NCBI GenBank assembly: GCA_026120035.1
Contig: JALRME010000027.1
Span: 62,001 to 126,000, forward strand
Direction of reading: 5' to 3'
DNA: 64,000 nucleotides
Source: Coleophoma eucalyptorum
Taxonomy: Eukaryota > Ascomycota > Leotiomycetes > Helotiales > Dermateaceae
The notes below the pieces were generated by a model. The model saw nothing but the letters and a program-made list of their open reading frames with translations, was not told the DNA's origin and did not search any database. This document shows positions 33,194 to 44,158 of this stretch, piece after piece. Position 1 is the stretch's first letter; each line of letters begins with the position of its first letter. Both the position numbers and the translations under genes were made by a program.

Positions 33194-36100
33194 TCAACGT
33201 CGTTCTACAAGCAAAACATGCATGGCGATGTAAGCCAATACGATAAAGACACCTCCGAAAACGCCTAGGCTAAGAATGTCGTACCAGAGCGCACCGTTAT
33301 CAAAACCAAACGAGCTGAGGATGGAAGCACCTGGAACGGAGATGTCAAGGCCATATTTATGGTCAACAAGTGTGAGGTAGGTGACTTCATTGACAATGAG
33401 GGACTCAAAACCGTAGTGGAAAATGGAAAGCGACTGAAGCCATATGGCCGTGTCCGGGATTGCATCGTGGTTTAGTAACAAGCCCGCGAAGAGCAGACTG
33501 AAGAGCATAACTAGACTTCCTATCAGGTTTGCGACACTGGTATCGCGGAAGATAATGCCAATGAAGAGGCAAATAGCTGCTGCGGCAAGATTGAAGAGGA
33601 CCAGAACCAGGATGAAAGTGAAGAAGTGAGAAGCATCCGGAACTAATCCTGTCATCGGGTATAGGATAGAACCCATTATTATTGGTGGGATAATCCTCAG
33701 AGGGATGATGTCAAACAAGACTTTGGCCAGGAAATAAGTAATAGGTGCGTAGTATCCATTTGCTCTCTCACGAATGAAGAGCATTCTTTCACTAGCGAAA
33801 ACTGTCAAGCTGGAAAGGGTGCTAAAACCGAAGAGAGCGAGAACGAAGAAGAACAGACCAAGTCTGTTTTGGAATCCAGCAATATCGTCCGTGATGCCAT
33901 AGAAAAGAAATCCTGAAAGCACAGCCAGAAGAATTGCAATTGCGTAATGCGTCAGCATCAGCATTGGGTTTCTGTATAGGTTTCGCCATGTTCGTTGAGA
34001 TAGAATCATGAATTGTCGGACATATCCCACTTTAGCATAACCTTTACCCATCGTTCCTGAGGTCGTAGATCTCACATCTTCCGAGCTGCCATTCGTATTT
34101 CCATTGGCACTCTGCGCGTTTGTAATAGCCGATTGAATATCTTCGTGAATGCTGCCTGCCACATCGGAGTTGATGTATGCTTCTACCAATATATCCAGAT
34201 CTGTCACGGCAGACGGAGGCAAATCATCAGGGTCTTCAGAGACCTGAGCATGCTGAATCCCTGCCCTTTGTCGAGATAGTCGTAGCCATTGTTCAGCATT
34301 CGCCTTTGGATCAACCGGAAGATCTTCACCCGCAGATGCTGGAGTCTCGCGCCCACTCTTCTTTCTCGTGAACAACTCACGCTCTTGCTTCTGCCTCACA
34401 GAATCTCGACGGCTACCCTTTGGTCGCCTGATGGTCTCTTCTGGGCTGCCGACTGTGCTTTCGTCCAAGCTCGCCGCAGAGAAACTTGCAATAGATTTAA
34501 CCCCACGAGTACTGCTAGGTCCCACACTTCCTGTAAAGCCGTTCTCTGATCCATGGACTTCATCATCAATTGGAGACCGAGAAGCACCAACGTGCATGGT
34601 TAGATCAACCAAATAATCTGCAATATTGAAACCAGGAGGGCACGAGTATCCAATGCTGTCAAAGTAGTCCTGGCACCGATGGAACTCACCAGAGTAGACG
34701 GTCTTGCCCTTCGCCAGTAGCAGCAGACGATCGAAAAGTGCTACAATATTCGAACGTGGCTGATGAATGGTGAAAATAACCGTTCGCTTGTATGTCTTAG
34801 CCAGAGTGACGAGGCATTCGATGACGTTGAAAGCGTTGAACGAGTCAAGTCCACTGGTAGGCTCGTCCAGAAAGAGAATACTAGGGCTGGTAACCAGCTC
34901 GCAGGCAATACCGACACGACGTTTCTCTCCGCCGGAAATGCCACGTCCATTTCCATCTTCGGAACCAATCAAGGAGTCTTTGATGTGGGAGATTCCGAGC
35001 TGCTTTTCGACTTCGTACACTCGTTGCTCCTTTGCAGAAGCTCCCATGTCGCGAGGAAGTCTAAGTAACGCGCTTGTCATGATGGTTTCATGAACCGTGA
35101 GTGTTGGCAACATAGTATCTTCCTGGTCGACGAATCCAACAACGTTTTTGTACTCAGCGTCATCAACCTTTTCGCCATTAACATAGAAGTTTCCGTTCAC
35201 GGCGCCACGCTTGTTCTTTCTTGCTAGAATATCAAGGAAGGTTGTCTTTCCTGCACCAGATGCGCCCATGATAGCCATGATTTCTCCTGGATGAGCAACT
35301 CCTTGTACCCCAGAAAGAATTTGCTTGCCGTTGATGTTGTAAGAGACATCATCAAAGTAGAGAGATGCAGGTTTGTGGTCAGTCATGAGCTTAATGGCTT
35401 CGTCGTCATCGGAGTCATCTAATCGAATAGCTCCATAGCGGAATTGTCGTCGAGACATGTACCAGACAGTCAGAATAACGCCTACAACAAAGAGCGATGC
35501 TCCCGCGATGACACCAGCAATTAAAGGCGTATTGATCCTCTTTACGGGACGTTCGAAGCCGGGGACTTCAGTCTCGTAAAGACATTCTCCAGCGTGACAG
35601 TCAATATATATGCTAGGATCTCCAAACATTTGAGTGATGAGCTTGTCCATTTCTGGCTCCTTGAACTTGCAGTTGTTGCTTCCACCATTAGTCTGCAGGC
35701 ACTCAAATGTCGCTGGGCCTGCAATCATCTGGTCAAGAAAGTCTGTGATATCCACCGATCCATTCTCTCCACAAAGCATACGGTCAGGAATACAGCTGCA
35801 CTGGATATTCTCGCATCGATAGTTCGTGCTATTCTGCTCATAGGTGTTATCGGCGCCGGATACGCATGTATCAAGAGCACAATAAAATGACTCTCTCTGG
35901 TCAACCCAGACTAGACATGACTGGTTAGTAATTTGTAGCTTTCAATCCCAACATAAACATACATTGGAAGTCGCAAGTCTCCTTCTCCGCATTGCAGGTG
36001 AAGGTGACCTGAGGAATCTTGCCGTCTAGAATATCCAGAATCTTCCTATTTTTGACATCACACATTTGGTAGTTCTCCTTTACCACCTCTCCATTCTGGT

Positions 36101-36629
36101 AGCAGACTCCACCTTCTTTCTCGGGCATCAAGGCGTTGCAAGCTTTGTTCGTCTCGCATACGTTACAGTTGATTCCACCCCATCCCGGCTCACACTCGCA
36201 GGAGGTAGAACTTCGCATGGGTCGATCTGTCCCATCTGCCAGGGACCCGCAGACTAAGTCATGTCAGTATATTAACGAGATGTGGTTTATATGAAAGATC
36301 GTACCTGGTTGTAAACAGTCGTCACCGCCGAATCCCGGGGGGCATGCGCATTTCCCATTGTACTGGTTACACTCTGCATATTGTCCGCAGGTAAAAGCTG
36401 GAAGCAAACAGTTAAAACTGGTATATTGTCAGCACATTGGCCAATTCAGATAGAGTTTAAGAGGAGGTTGGCGCAAGTCGTACCAAGGTGGGCACTCATC
36501 AGCTCGGCCCGCCATCAATGCTTCCTGTGCTCGCAACATGTCTATTGACGAGTAATTTTGGAATCCGTAGGCTGTCCATGACAGTGACAGAGTCGCGAGG
36601 ACTGTAGTCCCCAGCTGAAGTCGTCGCAT
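33194..36629 (-). CDS. ABCG-family transporter with EGF-like Cys-rich ectodomain (Adp1-like)
   Basis: Four exons (36484-36629, 36305-36417, 35963-36253, 33194-35910) give 1,088 residues. A signal peptide ([18 protein letters not shown]) opens the protein. About 280 residues of Cys-rich, EGF-like sequence follow: [44 protein letters not shown]. Both splice joins here restore conserved cysteines. The first membrane helix is near [20 protein letters not shown]. The ABC module has Walker [10 protein letters not shown], signature [12 protein letters not shown] and Walker [13 protein letters not shown]. After a 200-residue Ser-rich linker come about six membrane helices of the ABC2 type. This layout is that of yeast Adp1, a half-transporter of unknown substrate. 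Regulation is not visible. Confidence 0.92.
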
Positions 36630-37840
36630 TGTGTCTGTCGTTTGTGATCAAAGAAGCTTCTCGTTGTACCTTAACGGCTGTGATAAGTATTGCGCTAATC
36701 CAAAGAGTGGCGGGAAGCTGTCAGACACCAAAGACGTCTGACATAGGTAAGTTGCAGTAAAGGTTAAAAGGGTGAAGCTGGAGAGCGGATAACAGAAGTG
36801 TATCGCAGGAAGAGAGAAGCAAAATGATGGTGGCAGGCAGGACGGCGATGTCGTAGCTACAGACAGCTGCGGTGTTGTGGAGTTGTGGAGTCGAAGTTCG
36901 TCGCTGTAGTTGTCTAGCCCGTCGGTGCCTCGAGACATATCTCCGGCAGGCCAGCGTGACAGGGGTAAACGCCAACGCCCCGCCAATTATCCGGTGCAGC
37001 AGTCTGTCATGACGACGGCAGCGGAGCCACTATGTTCCTTGGAAATATGCATTATATAAGCTAAAGATTCCTCGTTTTTCAATGCCACGTGCAATACAGG
37101 GTGCTTGAGATCTATAGCAATCGCTTACATGGAGAACAGTGAGTTGAGAGCGCCCTGAATCTCATCAGAGAAAATATTCTAAACATTCTTAGGATTGTCA
37201 AGACAGCAATATATTCTTCACAGCAAGGGGCTCTTGGGGGCAGCATAGCCTTGCTCGAGTTGATAGCCCAAAATTTGTTCACGTACCTGCAGGTTGTGTA
37301 GGTGCTCGTGGGCCCTGACGAGAACCAAGCGACAGTGTTAGACTACTGTGCTCAGGTCCGTTCATTTAAAATGCTTTCCGAGTCCGGGTAGCGCATCGCA
37401 CATCTTTATACTGCTTAAGCGTTAGATATCCCAGCTGTGAAAGCAGACCGTGGGGTACATGAAGCGCCGAAGTTGAGTAGAGTTCAATTCAATGAATTAG
37501 GTTCTGAAAGGGCATTTCCAATGCCATGTAACGCGGTTTTCCCATACCACAGAGAAATATGCCTGGGTTTTAGCTCGACAAGCTTGTGACTTCCGATAAG
37601 TTAGGCAAAAGACTGTTATGTAACGAAGCCCGATCCGAGGCAACTCCGACATTCTGGGGTCGGGATCGGTACTCCGACTCAACAACAAGCTACTTGTTGT
37701 TCACGCCCTTCAAGACATCTCCACACTAGGTCTTTTCGTGTGTCCAGTGTATAACGTGAAGTATATAAGAGGTCCGTTTCTGCTTAAAATCATGGTTTTG
37801 ACACAGCAACCAATTATCTTCCAGGCGCATTCAATTCAAA
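36630..37840. other. divergent intergenic region, 1.2 kb
   Basis: Separates the starts of the ABCG gene (-) and the aminotransferase gene (+), so it holds both promoters. A CACGTG palindrome lies near 37086. The open frames at 36648-36986 and 37497-37688 look like random sequence. Confidence 0.45.
37762..37769 (+). promoter_or_regulatory. TATA box of the aminotransferase gene
   Basis: TATATAAG lies about 72 bp upstream of the start codon at 37841, a good match and spacing for a core promoter. Confidence 0.5.
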
Positions 37841-39085
37841 ATGGTGCAGATTGAAGCATTCGACGTAGAGCAGGTATACGGCTTCCGCCAGTTCTCTTGC
37901 GCATCTGCTAACAATTGCAAGTGGATGGACAAGTATGAGGTTACTCCTGGCGTCATAAACATCGCGGAAACATGTGCAGCTTCAATCTCGATCGACGATC
38001 TCGTAGGACTCTGTGAGGACCCTAGCACACCAGGCCCTTTGAGCACCTCCACCAAACTCACCTATGGTGCAATACGGGGGTCCCCTGTTTTGCGAGAGCG
38101 TCTAGCTGCATTATACTCCGCGCGGGTTGCCAATCCCATGTCTTCGGACAACATTCTTCTTACACCTGGAGCAATTGCTGCAAATTTCCTGTTGTTGTAC
38201 ACGCTCGTTGGACCAGGTGACCATGTTGTCTGTGTATATCCAACATACCAACAGCTATATACAGTGCCCCAAAGCCTGGGAGCCGAGGTATCACTATGGA
38301 AGTTGAAGAAAGAGAAGAAATATATCCCTGACTTGGAAGAATTGAAGGACTTGGTGAAGGAAAACACGAAAATGATTATCATCAATAATCCTAATAACCC
38401 AACTGGATCCACTACTCCCAAATCTGTGCTGCAAGGTCTGGTAGATTTTGCAAAGGAACGAGACATCATCATCCTTTCTGACGAAGTCTATCGGCCGCTA
38501 TTCCATGGTGTATCGCCTGTTGACAAGGAGTTCCCACCTTCCATTGTTTCTTTGGGATACGATAAAGCCATTGCTACAGGATCAATGTCCAAAGCCTACG
38601 CCTTGGCTGGGATTCGAGTTGGATGGATTGCGTCGCGCTCAAGCGAAATTATCGAGGCGATTGCAACGGCGCGAGATTATACTACGATTAGTGTATCTCA
38701 AATCGACGACCAAATTGCCAGCTATGCCATGTCCCAATCCGTACTGCATGCTCTCCTTGGCCGAAATATCGCACTCGCAAAGACCAATGTTGCGTTGCTT
38801 GAAACTTTCGTCGATGAGCATAGCTCCATCTGTTCTTGGACCAAACCCACGGGTGGCACCACTGCCTTTATTCAGTTTAAAAAGAGTGGTAAGCCCGTTG
38901 ATGATGAGCAGTTCTGTATAGATGTCATTGAGAATACAAAGGTCATGTTTTTACCAGGAACAAAATGCTTTGGAAATGGCAAGGACTTCAAAGGCTTTGT
39001 ACGTATTGGCTTCGTTTGTGAGACTGAGGTTTTGAAGGAGGGACTGAAGAAGTTGGGTTCCTACATTAGAGAGCATCTTGAATGA
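37841..39085 (+). CDS. PLP-dependent aminotransferase, class I/II fold (capreomycidine synthase/VioD-like group)
   Basis: Intronless, 414 residues. A fold-type I PLP enzyme. TYGAIRGSPVLRERLAALY is the substrate-pocket segment. LTPGAIAANFLLLYTLVGPG is the cofactor-phosphate helix, where a TGA..A motif is expected. IINNPNNPTG holds the Asn that contacts the PLP ring, and LSDEVYRP the Asp/Tyr pair. SMSKAYALAGIRVGW gives the Schiff-base Lys at residue 251. FVRIGFV near the end has the carboxylate-binding Arg. The look is of the bacterial VioD/PLP-dependent cyclase and of plant-like ACC synthase relatives, not of housekeeping AspAT. The substrate cannot be named. It stands alone, with no obvious partner enzyme next to it, and it lacks introns while most neighbours have them. 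Confidence 0.8.
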   Translation: MVQIEAFDVEQVYGFRQFSCASANNCKWMDKYEVTPGVINIAETCAASISIDDLVGLCEDPSTPGPLSTSTKLTYGAIRGSPVLRERLAALYSARVANPMSSDNILLTPGAIAANFLLLYTLVGPGDHVVCVYPTYQQLYTVPQSLGAEVSLWKLKKEKKYIPDLEELKDLVKENTKMIIINNPNNPTGSTTPKSVLQGLVDFAKERDIIILSDEVYRPLFHGVSPVDKEFPPSIVSLGYDKAIATGSMSKAYALAGIRVGWIASRSSEIIEAIATARDYTTISVSQIDDQIASYAMSQSVLHALLGRNIALAKTNVALLETFVDEHSSICSWTKPTGGTTAFIQFKKSGKPVDDEQFCIDVIENTKVMFLPGTKCFGNGKDFKGFVRIGFVCETEVLKEGLKKLGSYIREHLE

Positions 39086-40161
39086 TACCAAGTATCTTAA
39101 GCGGTTTGACTGAATGGAAATGTAAATCCTTCCACACAACGTTCTCCAACTATCACACTGAAGTGACTGAAGCTATCTGCAAACAAATTTATAACAGTTA
39201 TCAGCATACATCATGGTTTCCCATAATTCTCTTCCCCCTTTCTCACCATTCATTCTCACGTTCTTAATCAGCTCTGTCGACCTAGACTGTCTGAAATTTA
39301 TTTAATTTTCGATTCGAGTTCCCGTTTCGATTCGGCCATGGGCACAGGCTTCATCTTTGATAAATATACAAACCAAGCATAAGCACGACGCAAGACAGTT
39401 CATTTTTCTTTTCTAGAGGTCTGGTAGCACTTATGGTGGTATTGTAGTTACCCGTGCTTGAATATTTACAGCGCTCCTTTGTTAATAAATTTAGACCAAA
39501 ATTATGAGTTCAAAGCAATTCCAAATCGAGCTGTGATACAAAGAGCCTCAAAGCTGTTTGCGACAATAGTTGGAGGCGGGGCGACAGAGTAGAACAATAT
39601 AATGGTTTGATAAATGGTACTAGATCGTTTCCTAAAGACTCATGCTAAATTGCTAACACACCACAGTTCTTTACCCTCATTTATATTTCTACGCCAATTA
39701 TTCGGCTCCCATACAAATCCCTAAGCTCTGAATTTTAGAGACAATATCGCACTAACTGTGCAAGAGTTTCTCTCCGTACTTTTGATTTAAGACGAGCCTC
39801 TCAAGCCGAGGCTGAAATCGCCAATGTCATGCAATTTCACTGTTCTGGTGCCTTCGGAATTTATCGGCAGTGACGACAAAACTCCATGTGACAACAAAAC
39901 AGTAGTAGGCTGCCTCAGCAGTCTTACTCAGAGAGGGGAAGAGAGAAGGAGATGGAGAGATAAGGGAAGAGAGAGAATGGGAGGGAGAAAGGAGGGGTAT
40001 GGGTGGGCTAATAACTGGCCAGGTCCTTTATTCAATAGAAATGGATGGAATCCCTTGCACTGTACGTATTCATTTCCTTTCAACCTCATAATCTTCACAC
40101 TAATATCTCTATCTTCCATCATATCATAACTAACATACTTACAAGGACCATAAATAAAACC
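39086..40161. other. intergenic, no gene seen
   Basis: About 1.1 kb between same-strand genes. It is AT-rich with a GA-rich patch at 39930-40000 in front of the SET-domain gene. The open frame at 39824-40129 is that patch read through and has no family resemblance. Confidence 0.45.
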
Positions 40162-41282
40162 ATGGCTGAGCCAAATTGCAAGCAAGTGTCGTTGGCGGAT
40201 GACTACATGGTCTGGGCAAGCCAATGGGAGCCATGGAAATGGGATCCTGTCAGCCATCTCTGTTGATTACCTGGTGATAATACTGATATTATATGCAGGC
40301 AAAGATAAATCAAAAGTCAAACAGAGTCACGAAGTCAACCCAGAAGACCTGGCCTGACACAGCAACATCATCCACCTTATTAACCTCTGAATATTTAGCA
40401 AGAACACCTCAGTCTTCAACCAAGAAGCAGCAGCATCCGGAAGCACTCGTACAATTATCAATATTGACATCTCTGGACACACCAGAGAAGCAATCCAGCA
40501 ATGGTATCCTCTCGGTTCTCGATGCTTCACCTCAGCTTGCTTTAACACCTATCGACCGGCTTGCAAGATTGACTGACAGTCCACCAGAAGAAACATATAT
40601 CACAGACGATCCACCAAAAAGTGTTCATACCCACGCAGTTCCTTTTTCACCCCCTCTTTTTATTACAGAGCACCTCGAAGCTAAAGCCTCTCCCAAAGGC
40701 GGATATGGAGTGTTTGCGTCACGAGATATCAAGGCTGGGACACTGATTCTTTTTGAGTCACCGTTGATCAATTGCCCAGGAGATGGAAACGGTCACTTCT
40801 ACCAAGCATACGGGGCCTTGTCTGCAGATGACCGGAGCGAGTTCTTGAAGTTGGAGCGCTGGAGTAAGATTGATGATGACCGGGCCACAGCCATTTGGAA
40901 GACCAACAGGTAAGAAAGGCATCCTCCTATACTTCTGACTCGGCAAGACTCAACTAAATTCATCCTTAGATTCAGACTCGATGAAATCAACGATGGGGTA
41001 TTCCTGAAAGCAGCACGTTTTAACCACGCCTGCGTGCCCAAAAGCTCGTGCTGCTATTACTGGGATCCCAGCACCAGTAAAATGAACTTTACTGCCACTA
41101 AGGATATAGCGAAGGGAGAGGAAATTACAATCAGCTACACTAACGACCCGGATATTCTCTACGAGGACTATGGTTTCTTCTGCAATTGCGGGGCCTGCCT
41201 AACTCTTTCTTCGATTGAGAAGTATCAGAAGAGGTGCGAGGTAGACTTGAAGTTGAGGCTACAGCGGAGAGGGAAGTGGTGA
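40162..41282 (+). CDS. SET-domain protein (SMYD/SET5-like)
   Basis: Putative lysine methyltransferase. Three exons (40162-40248, 40299-40909, 40970-41282) give 336 residues; the first joins in phase 0 with a gtcagc donor and is the least certain. The N-terminal 130 residues are Ser/Thr/Pro-rich. The SET core starts at LEAKASPKGGYGVFASRDIK (SAM-binding GYG). RFNHACVPKSSC is the conserved NHxC(x)PN-like knot, and GEEITISYTND the last strand with its Tyr. A post-SET Cys cluster CNCGAC follows. No MYND finger interrupts the SET, and the region between GYG and NH is short, so it resembles the many small fungal SET proteins of this type. The substrate is unknown, and loss of activity cannot be excluded. 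Confidence 0.78.
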
Positions 41283-41851
41283 GATGATTTTGGCAGATGT
41301 CTCTTATACATACAAGCATAGCGGTGACTTTGGAATCTTACTTGCAGTGCCTTTTGAACTTACCTGCCTTGGCTTTTGAATGCTGTTTGTACAAGTTATG
41401 TTTTGAATGATTGTTTCTCAGCCGGTTAATGAAAACACATGTTTTGGATCATTTAGTTTATGAGTGGGTTTAAGAAACGTGTAAATGCATATTCTAGATC
41501 TTTGATTTGGTAATAGTGATTGGATAAAAGAGTACCTCAACTGGGCTTTTAAGCCAAAGATAGATATCAGAGGCTTTAAGCGAGCCGCTTTTCTGTAAGG
41601 GATCCAACTAGTCAAGTTTCTTGCCTCGCCTACTTTGTCTTTACAGCTATGGACCATTTTAGGGTTTTCATTGTAGCAGTACCTTACCTTAGGCCGCTTG
41701 CTTGGGAAAATACATCATTATCTAGGAATAGGCTTTCTGCACAGTAGTCCTTTTTCATTCAATAGACATTAAAAGAATTTCATAATATATACGAGTATAG
41801 GGCAAGAGTCTGATTGCCTTCAACAGAAGAATTATACAATATGCATCTTGC
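41283..41851. other. convergent intergenic region, no gene seen
   Basis: AT-rich 3' flanks of the SET-domain gene and the Cys-rich protein gene. Nothing else recognised. Confidence 0.5.
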
Positions 41852-42508
41852 TCATGCCCATAGAAGCACGTCCTCAACCCCGGAATCATCCACCTCGTCC
41901 CAGCCCTCCATCTCCTCCTCACCTCCCTCCGTCCCCTCATCCCAGACCACCTTGCTCGAGTCCTTATTTTTCCCTTTCGTACTCCGTCCCCACCGCCTAT
42001 GCTCCCTACTCTTAATATACCTCCCGCACTCATTCTCCTCCCGAGCCTTCCCTTTAATCTTCGCACTGGCAACCTCATACTTATTCTTCCACATCCCGCC
42101 GTACTTATAATCCGGATGATCGCGGTTCCCATCCACGACTCCGCCCGAGACCTCTCGCCAGCACTTGCCCGTGCAGATCAGGAACCATTTCTTAGTCGCG
42201 TCGATTTGGCACCGGATTAAAACATCTCTGGGCACGTGGCAGAGTGCGCAGGGCTTGCTGTGCGGGTTTGGCGGTTCGGCTGGGGTTTTGGCCGGCGACG
42301 GTTGTGTGGCTGTTGATATTGTATTGGGCTCTTCTACTCCGGTCTTTCCGTCTGAAGCGTCTGAAGCATCTGAAGTTCGCTCGCCAACCTCCCCATTGGA
42401 AGTTGGTACAGCTGTTGACATGGTGTTGGTGTTGGCCTCTGGCGCCTCTGTCTTCTGATCGGGCATTGTCTCTCGAGGTATGGCTGGCGTATTCAACGAG
42501 TCTTCCAT
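41852..42508 (-). CDS. uncharacterised fungal protein with Cys module (CxxC...CxxxC)
   Basis: Intronless, 218 residues, first ATG at 42508. Residues 1-85 are Thr/Ser/Pro/Glu-rich, with a small SDA repeat. The middle is the only ordered-looking part: CALCHVPRDVLIRCQID, then WFLICTGKCWREVSGG, then HPDYKYGGMWKNKYE. Four to five Cys and a His could bind one zinc, and the hydrophobic pattern looks like a conserved domain; I recall similar unnamed fungal proteins but no function. The C-terminus is Lys-rich, then strongly acidic. Expression is plausible because the frame, composition and start are clean. No signal peptide or membrane helix. Confidence 0.65.
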   Translation of the reverse strand: MEDSLNTPAIPRETMPDQKTEAPEANTNTMSTAVPTSNGEVGERTSDASDASDGKTGVEEPNTISTATQPSPAKTPAEPPNPHSKPCALCHVPRDVLIRCQIDATKKWFLICTGKCWREVSGGVVDGNRDHPDYKYGGMWKNKYEVASAKIKGKAREENECGRYIKSREHRRWGRSTKGKNKDSSKVVWDEGTEGGEEEMEGWDEVDDSGVEDVLLWA

Positions 42509-42692
42509 TCAACAGTTGTTTTTTTATTATTCTTAAGATACAGAAAAAAGGTCTGGAGAGGCAGAAATTGGCAGCATTCTATAGAACTCCGGACAAAGCC
42601 CACAAACAGTCATCGGCATCAATTATTGCAAAAAGAAGCCCAAGGACCCAGTTGTGACTCCTCGAACTTTAGGCGCAGCCATGTAGAGGCAA

Positions 42693-42722
42693 GGCAAAGC
42701 AAGGGCAGGCAAAGCAAGGGCA
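42693..42722. repeat. exact tandem duplication, 2 x 15 bp
   Basis: GGCAAAGCAAGGGCA occurs twice head to tail with no mismatch, in the divergent promoter upstream of PMP3. Confidence 0.85.
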
Positions 42723-42857
42723 GCTCAGCCTCATGCTAGCACGAGACCCAGGGCCCCTCCCTCAATTAGCGCAGCTCAAGCAACTCAGCCCTGCAACAAG
42801 GCGAAAGTACTCTTGTAACCAGCCGAGGTGGGTATGCTTCGCCACACACGTCATACT

Positions 42858-42870
42858 CCCCCCCCCCCCC
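42858..42870. repeat. poly-C tract, about 13 bases
   Basis: Uninterrupted C run in the PMP3 upstream region, about 300 bp before the start codon. The count may be imprecise. Confidence 0.8.
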
Positions 42871-42987
42871 GAGGTACGCAAGGCCCAGCTCCATGTCACC
42901 ATCATCGCGGCAGTGAGCTTGGATTTGATAACCGTTGATTTCTTGTTTGTGCCAAGAAAATCCATCAATGATGCCGACCGGCCGCAG

Positions 42988-43000
42988 AGGGGCATAAATA
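42988..43000 (+). promoter_or_regulatory. stress-response-type AGGGG box next to a TATA-like box, PMP3 promoter
   Basis: AGGGG (42988-42992) is followed directly by CATAAATA, about 165 bp upstream of the PMP3 start. In yeast AGGGG is the core bound by Msn2/4-type zinc fingers, and Pmp3 is a stress-linked gene, so the placement makes sense. Its use here is inferred. Confidence 0.35.
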
Positions 43001-43162
43001 CTCAGCGGGTCTCGTTTTCTCGTCTAATCTAATCTTTTTTCCAAGCCACCATCTTATCCTATTATCTCGAGCCACAGCACTTTTCAAGTACACCACAGTA
43101 GTCATCATATATCAACCACCACCAGTCCTTTGTCAATCCTCCATAACAAACCAACCTTCAAA

Positions 43163-43603
43163 ATGGCACCGTCATCAACTGTCTGTCCCCCCCTCCCTGC
43201 AGCCCCATTGTTTCAATGTTAACCCACCCACCCCAGTTCGACACCCTCGACTACCTCCTCGCAATTTTCATTCCACCCATCGCCGTCTTCCTCAAGACGG
43301 GGTGCAATGCTGATTTTCTGATCAACATCTGCCTTACCATCCTGGGATGGATTCCCGGTGTGATCCGTAAGTCTTTTACCCTCAAATACCCTCGTCAATC
43401 CCCAAAATCCATGCTTCTGTTTTCTGGAGTGGGTTCGGGTTGTGGATTTCCTTTTTCTTTTTCTTTTTCTTTTTCTTTTTCTTTTTCTTTTTCTTTTCAA
43501 AAGTGTCACGGGTTTTGGAAGCATGGCGTAGAGAAGAAGACTGACCAAAACAACAGATGCTTGGTATGTCATCGGCAAGCATGATCCGGCAAAGCGTGCT
43601 TGA
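43163..43603 (+). CDS. PMP3: plasma-membrane proteolipid 3 (Pmp3/RCI2 family)
   Basis: Small two-helix membrane protein that affects plasma-membrane potential and salt or low-temperature tolerance. Three exons (43163-43180, 43237-43366, 43557-43603) give 64 residues. After MAPSST comes DYLLAIFIPPIAVFLKTGC, the strongly conserved first helix, then INICLTILGWIPGVI, and after the last splice HAWYVIGKHD, the canonical Pmp3 ending. Both introns fall in the family's usual positions as judged by perfect restoration of the motif. Intron 2 is 190 bp and carries a CTTTTT microsatellite. No automatic single-frame reading would show this gene, because the first coding exon is 18 bp. Confidence 0.95.
43451..43498. 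repeat. (CTTTTT)7 microsatellite in PMP3 intron 2
   Basis: Seven perfect CTTTTT units at 43451-43492 followed by a shortened unit, inside the last PMP3 intron and about 60 bp before its acceptor. On the minus strand it reads as a poly-Lys/Arg frame, which is an artefact. Confidence 0.95.
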
Positions 43604-44158
43604 GCAGGGGGAGGAGCATTCGCGAGATTCTGAGCCTTGTAGGGATGGACCGGAAATTGGCGTTTTATGGATATTTGGGATCACAGATTGTTCTGGTGTT
43701 AATAGGGAAAACCCACTTGTAGTAATATTACGACCTTGACGAGGTCTATTAACAATTAAGACCAGATTGTCCATACTTATAAAGCTATATCCGCTCACAT
43801 GATCTTGGAGAAGGATACTTTGGCCGCTCAATTGACTCAAGATGTAGGCTCGAAGTTCTATTAGTTCGCGAACTCGATCATGAAGATGCTTATATGATTT
43901 TGACTAATTAGAACAAGTAAAGACTGTGATTTCCTTCTCTGAACACCTAGAAAGTATCCTGTATCCGTGGGTCCAATACTAAAGCGAGAATTCCAATACC
44001 CCATTAACACCCAGGTTGCGCCGTTGCTCACAAAAGCTCGAAGAAATATGGGACGCTGGAAAGCTGAACAGGAGTGTATATAAGTCCACCAGATTATATA
44101 TTTATATATCCAAAATAATTGTTCTTCATAAATCGTGTCCGTGGGCTTGGTTTAAGGA
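43604..44158. other. convergent intergenic region, no gene seen
   Basis: 3' flanks of PMP3 and of the PPxY membrane protein gene. No element recognised. Confidence 0.5.

Larger units (their letters stand above)
42509..43162. other. divergent intergenic region of the Cys-rich gene and PMP3
   Basis: 654 bp with several simple elements: a 15-bp direct tandem duplication, a poly-C tract, and an AGGGG box next to a TATA-like box (each listed separately). No gene seen. Confidence 0.5.

Noticed and set aside
43219..43840. Minus-strand frames with long Lys/Arg runs
   Set aside because: They are the reverse reading of the CTTTTT microsatellite in the PMP3 intron.
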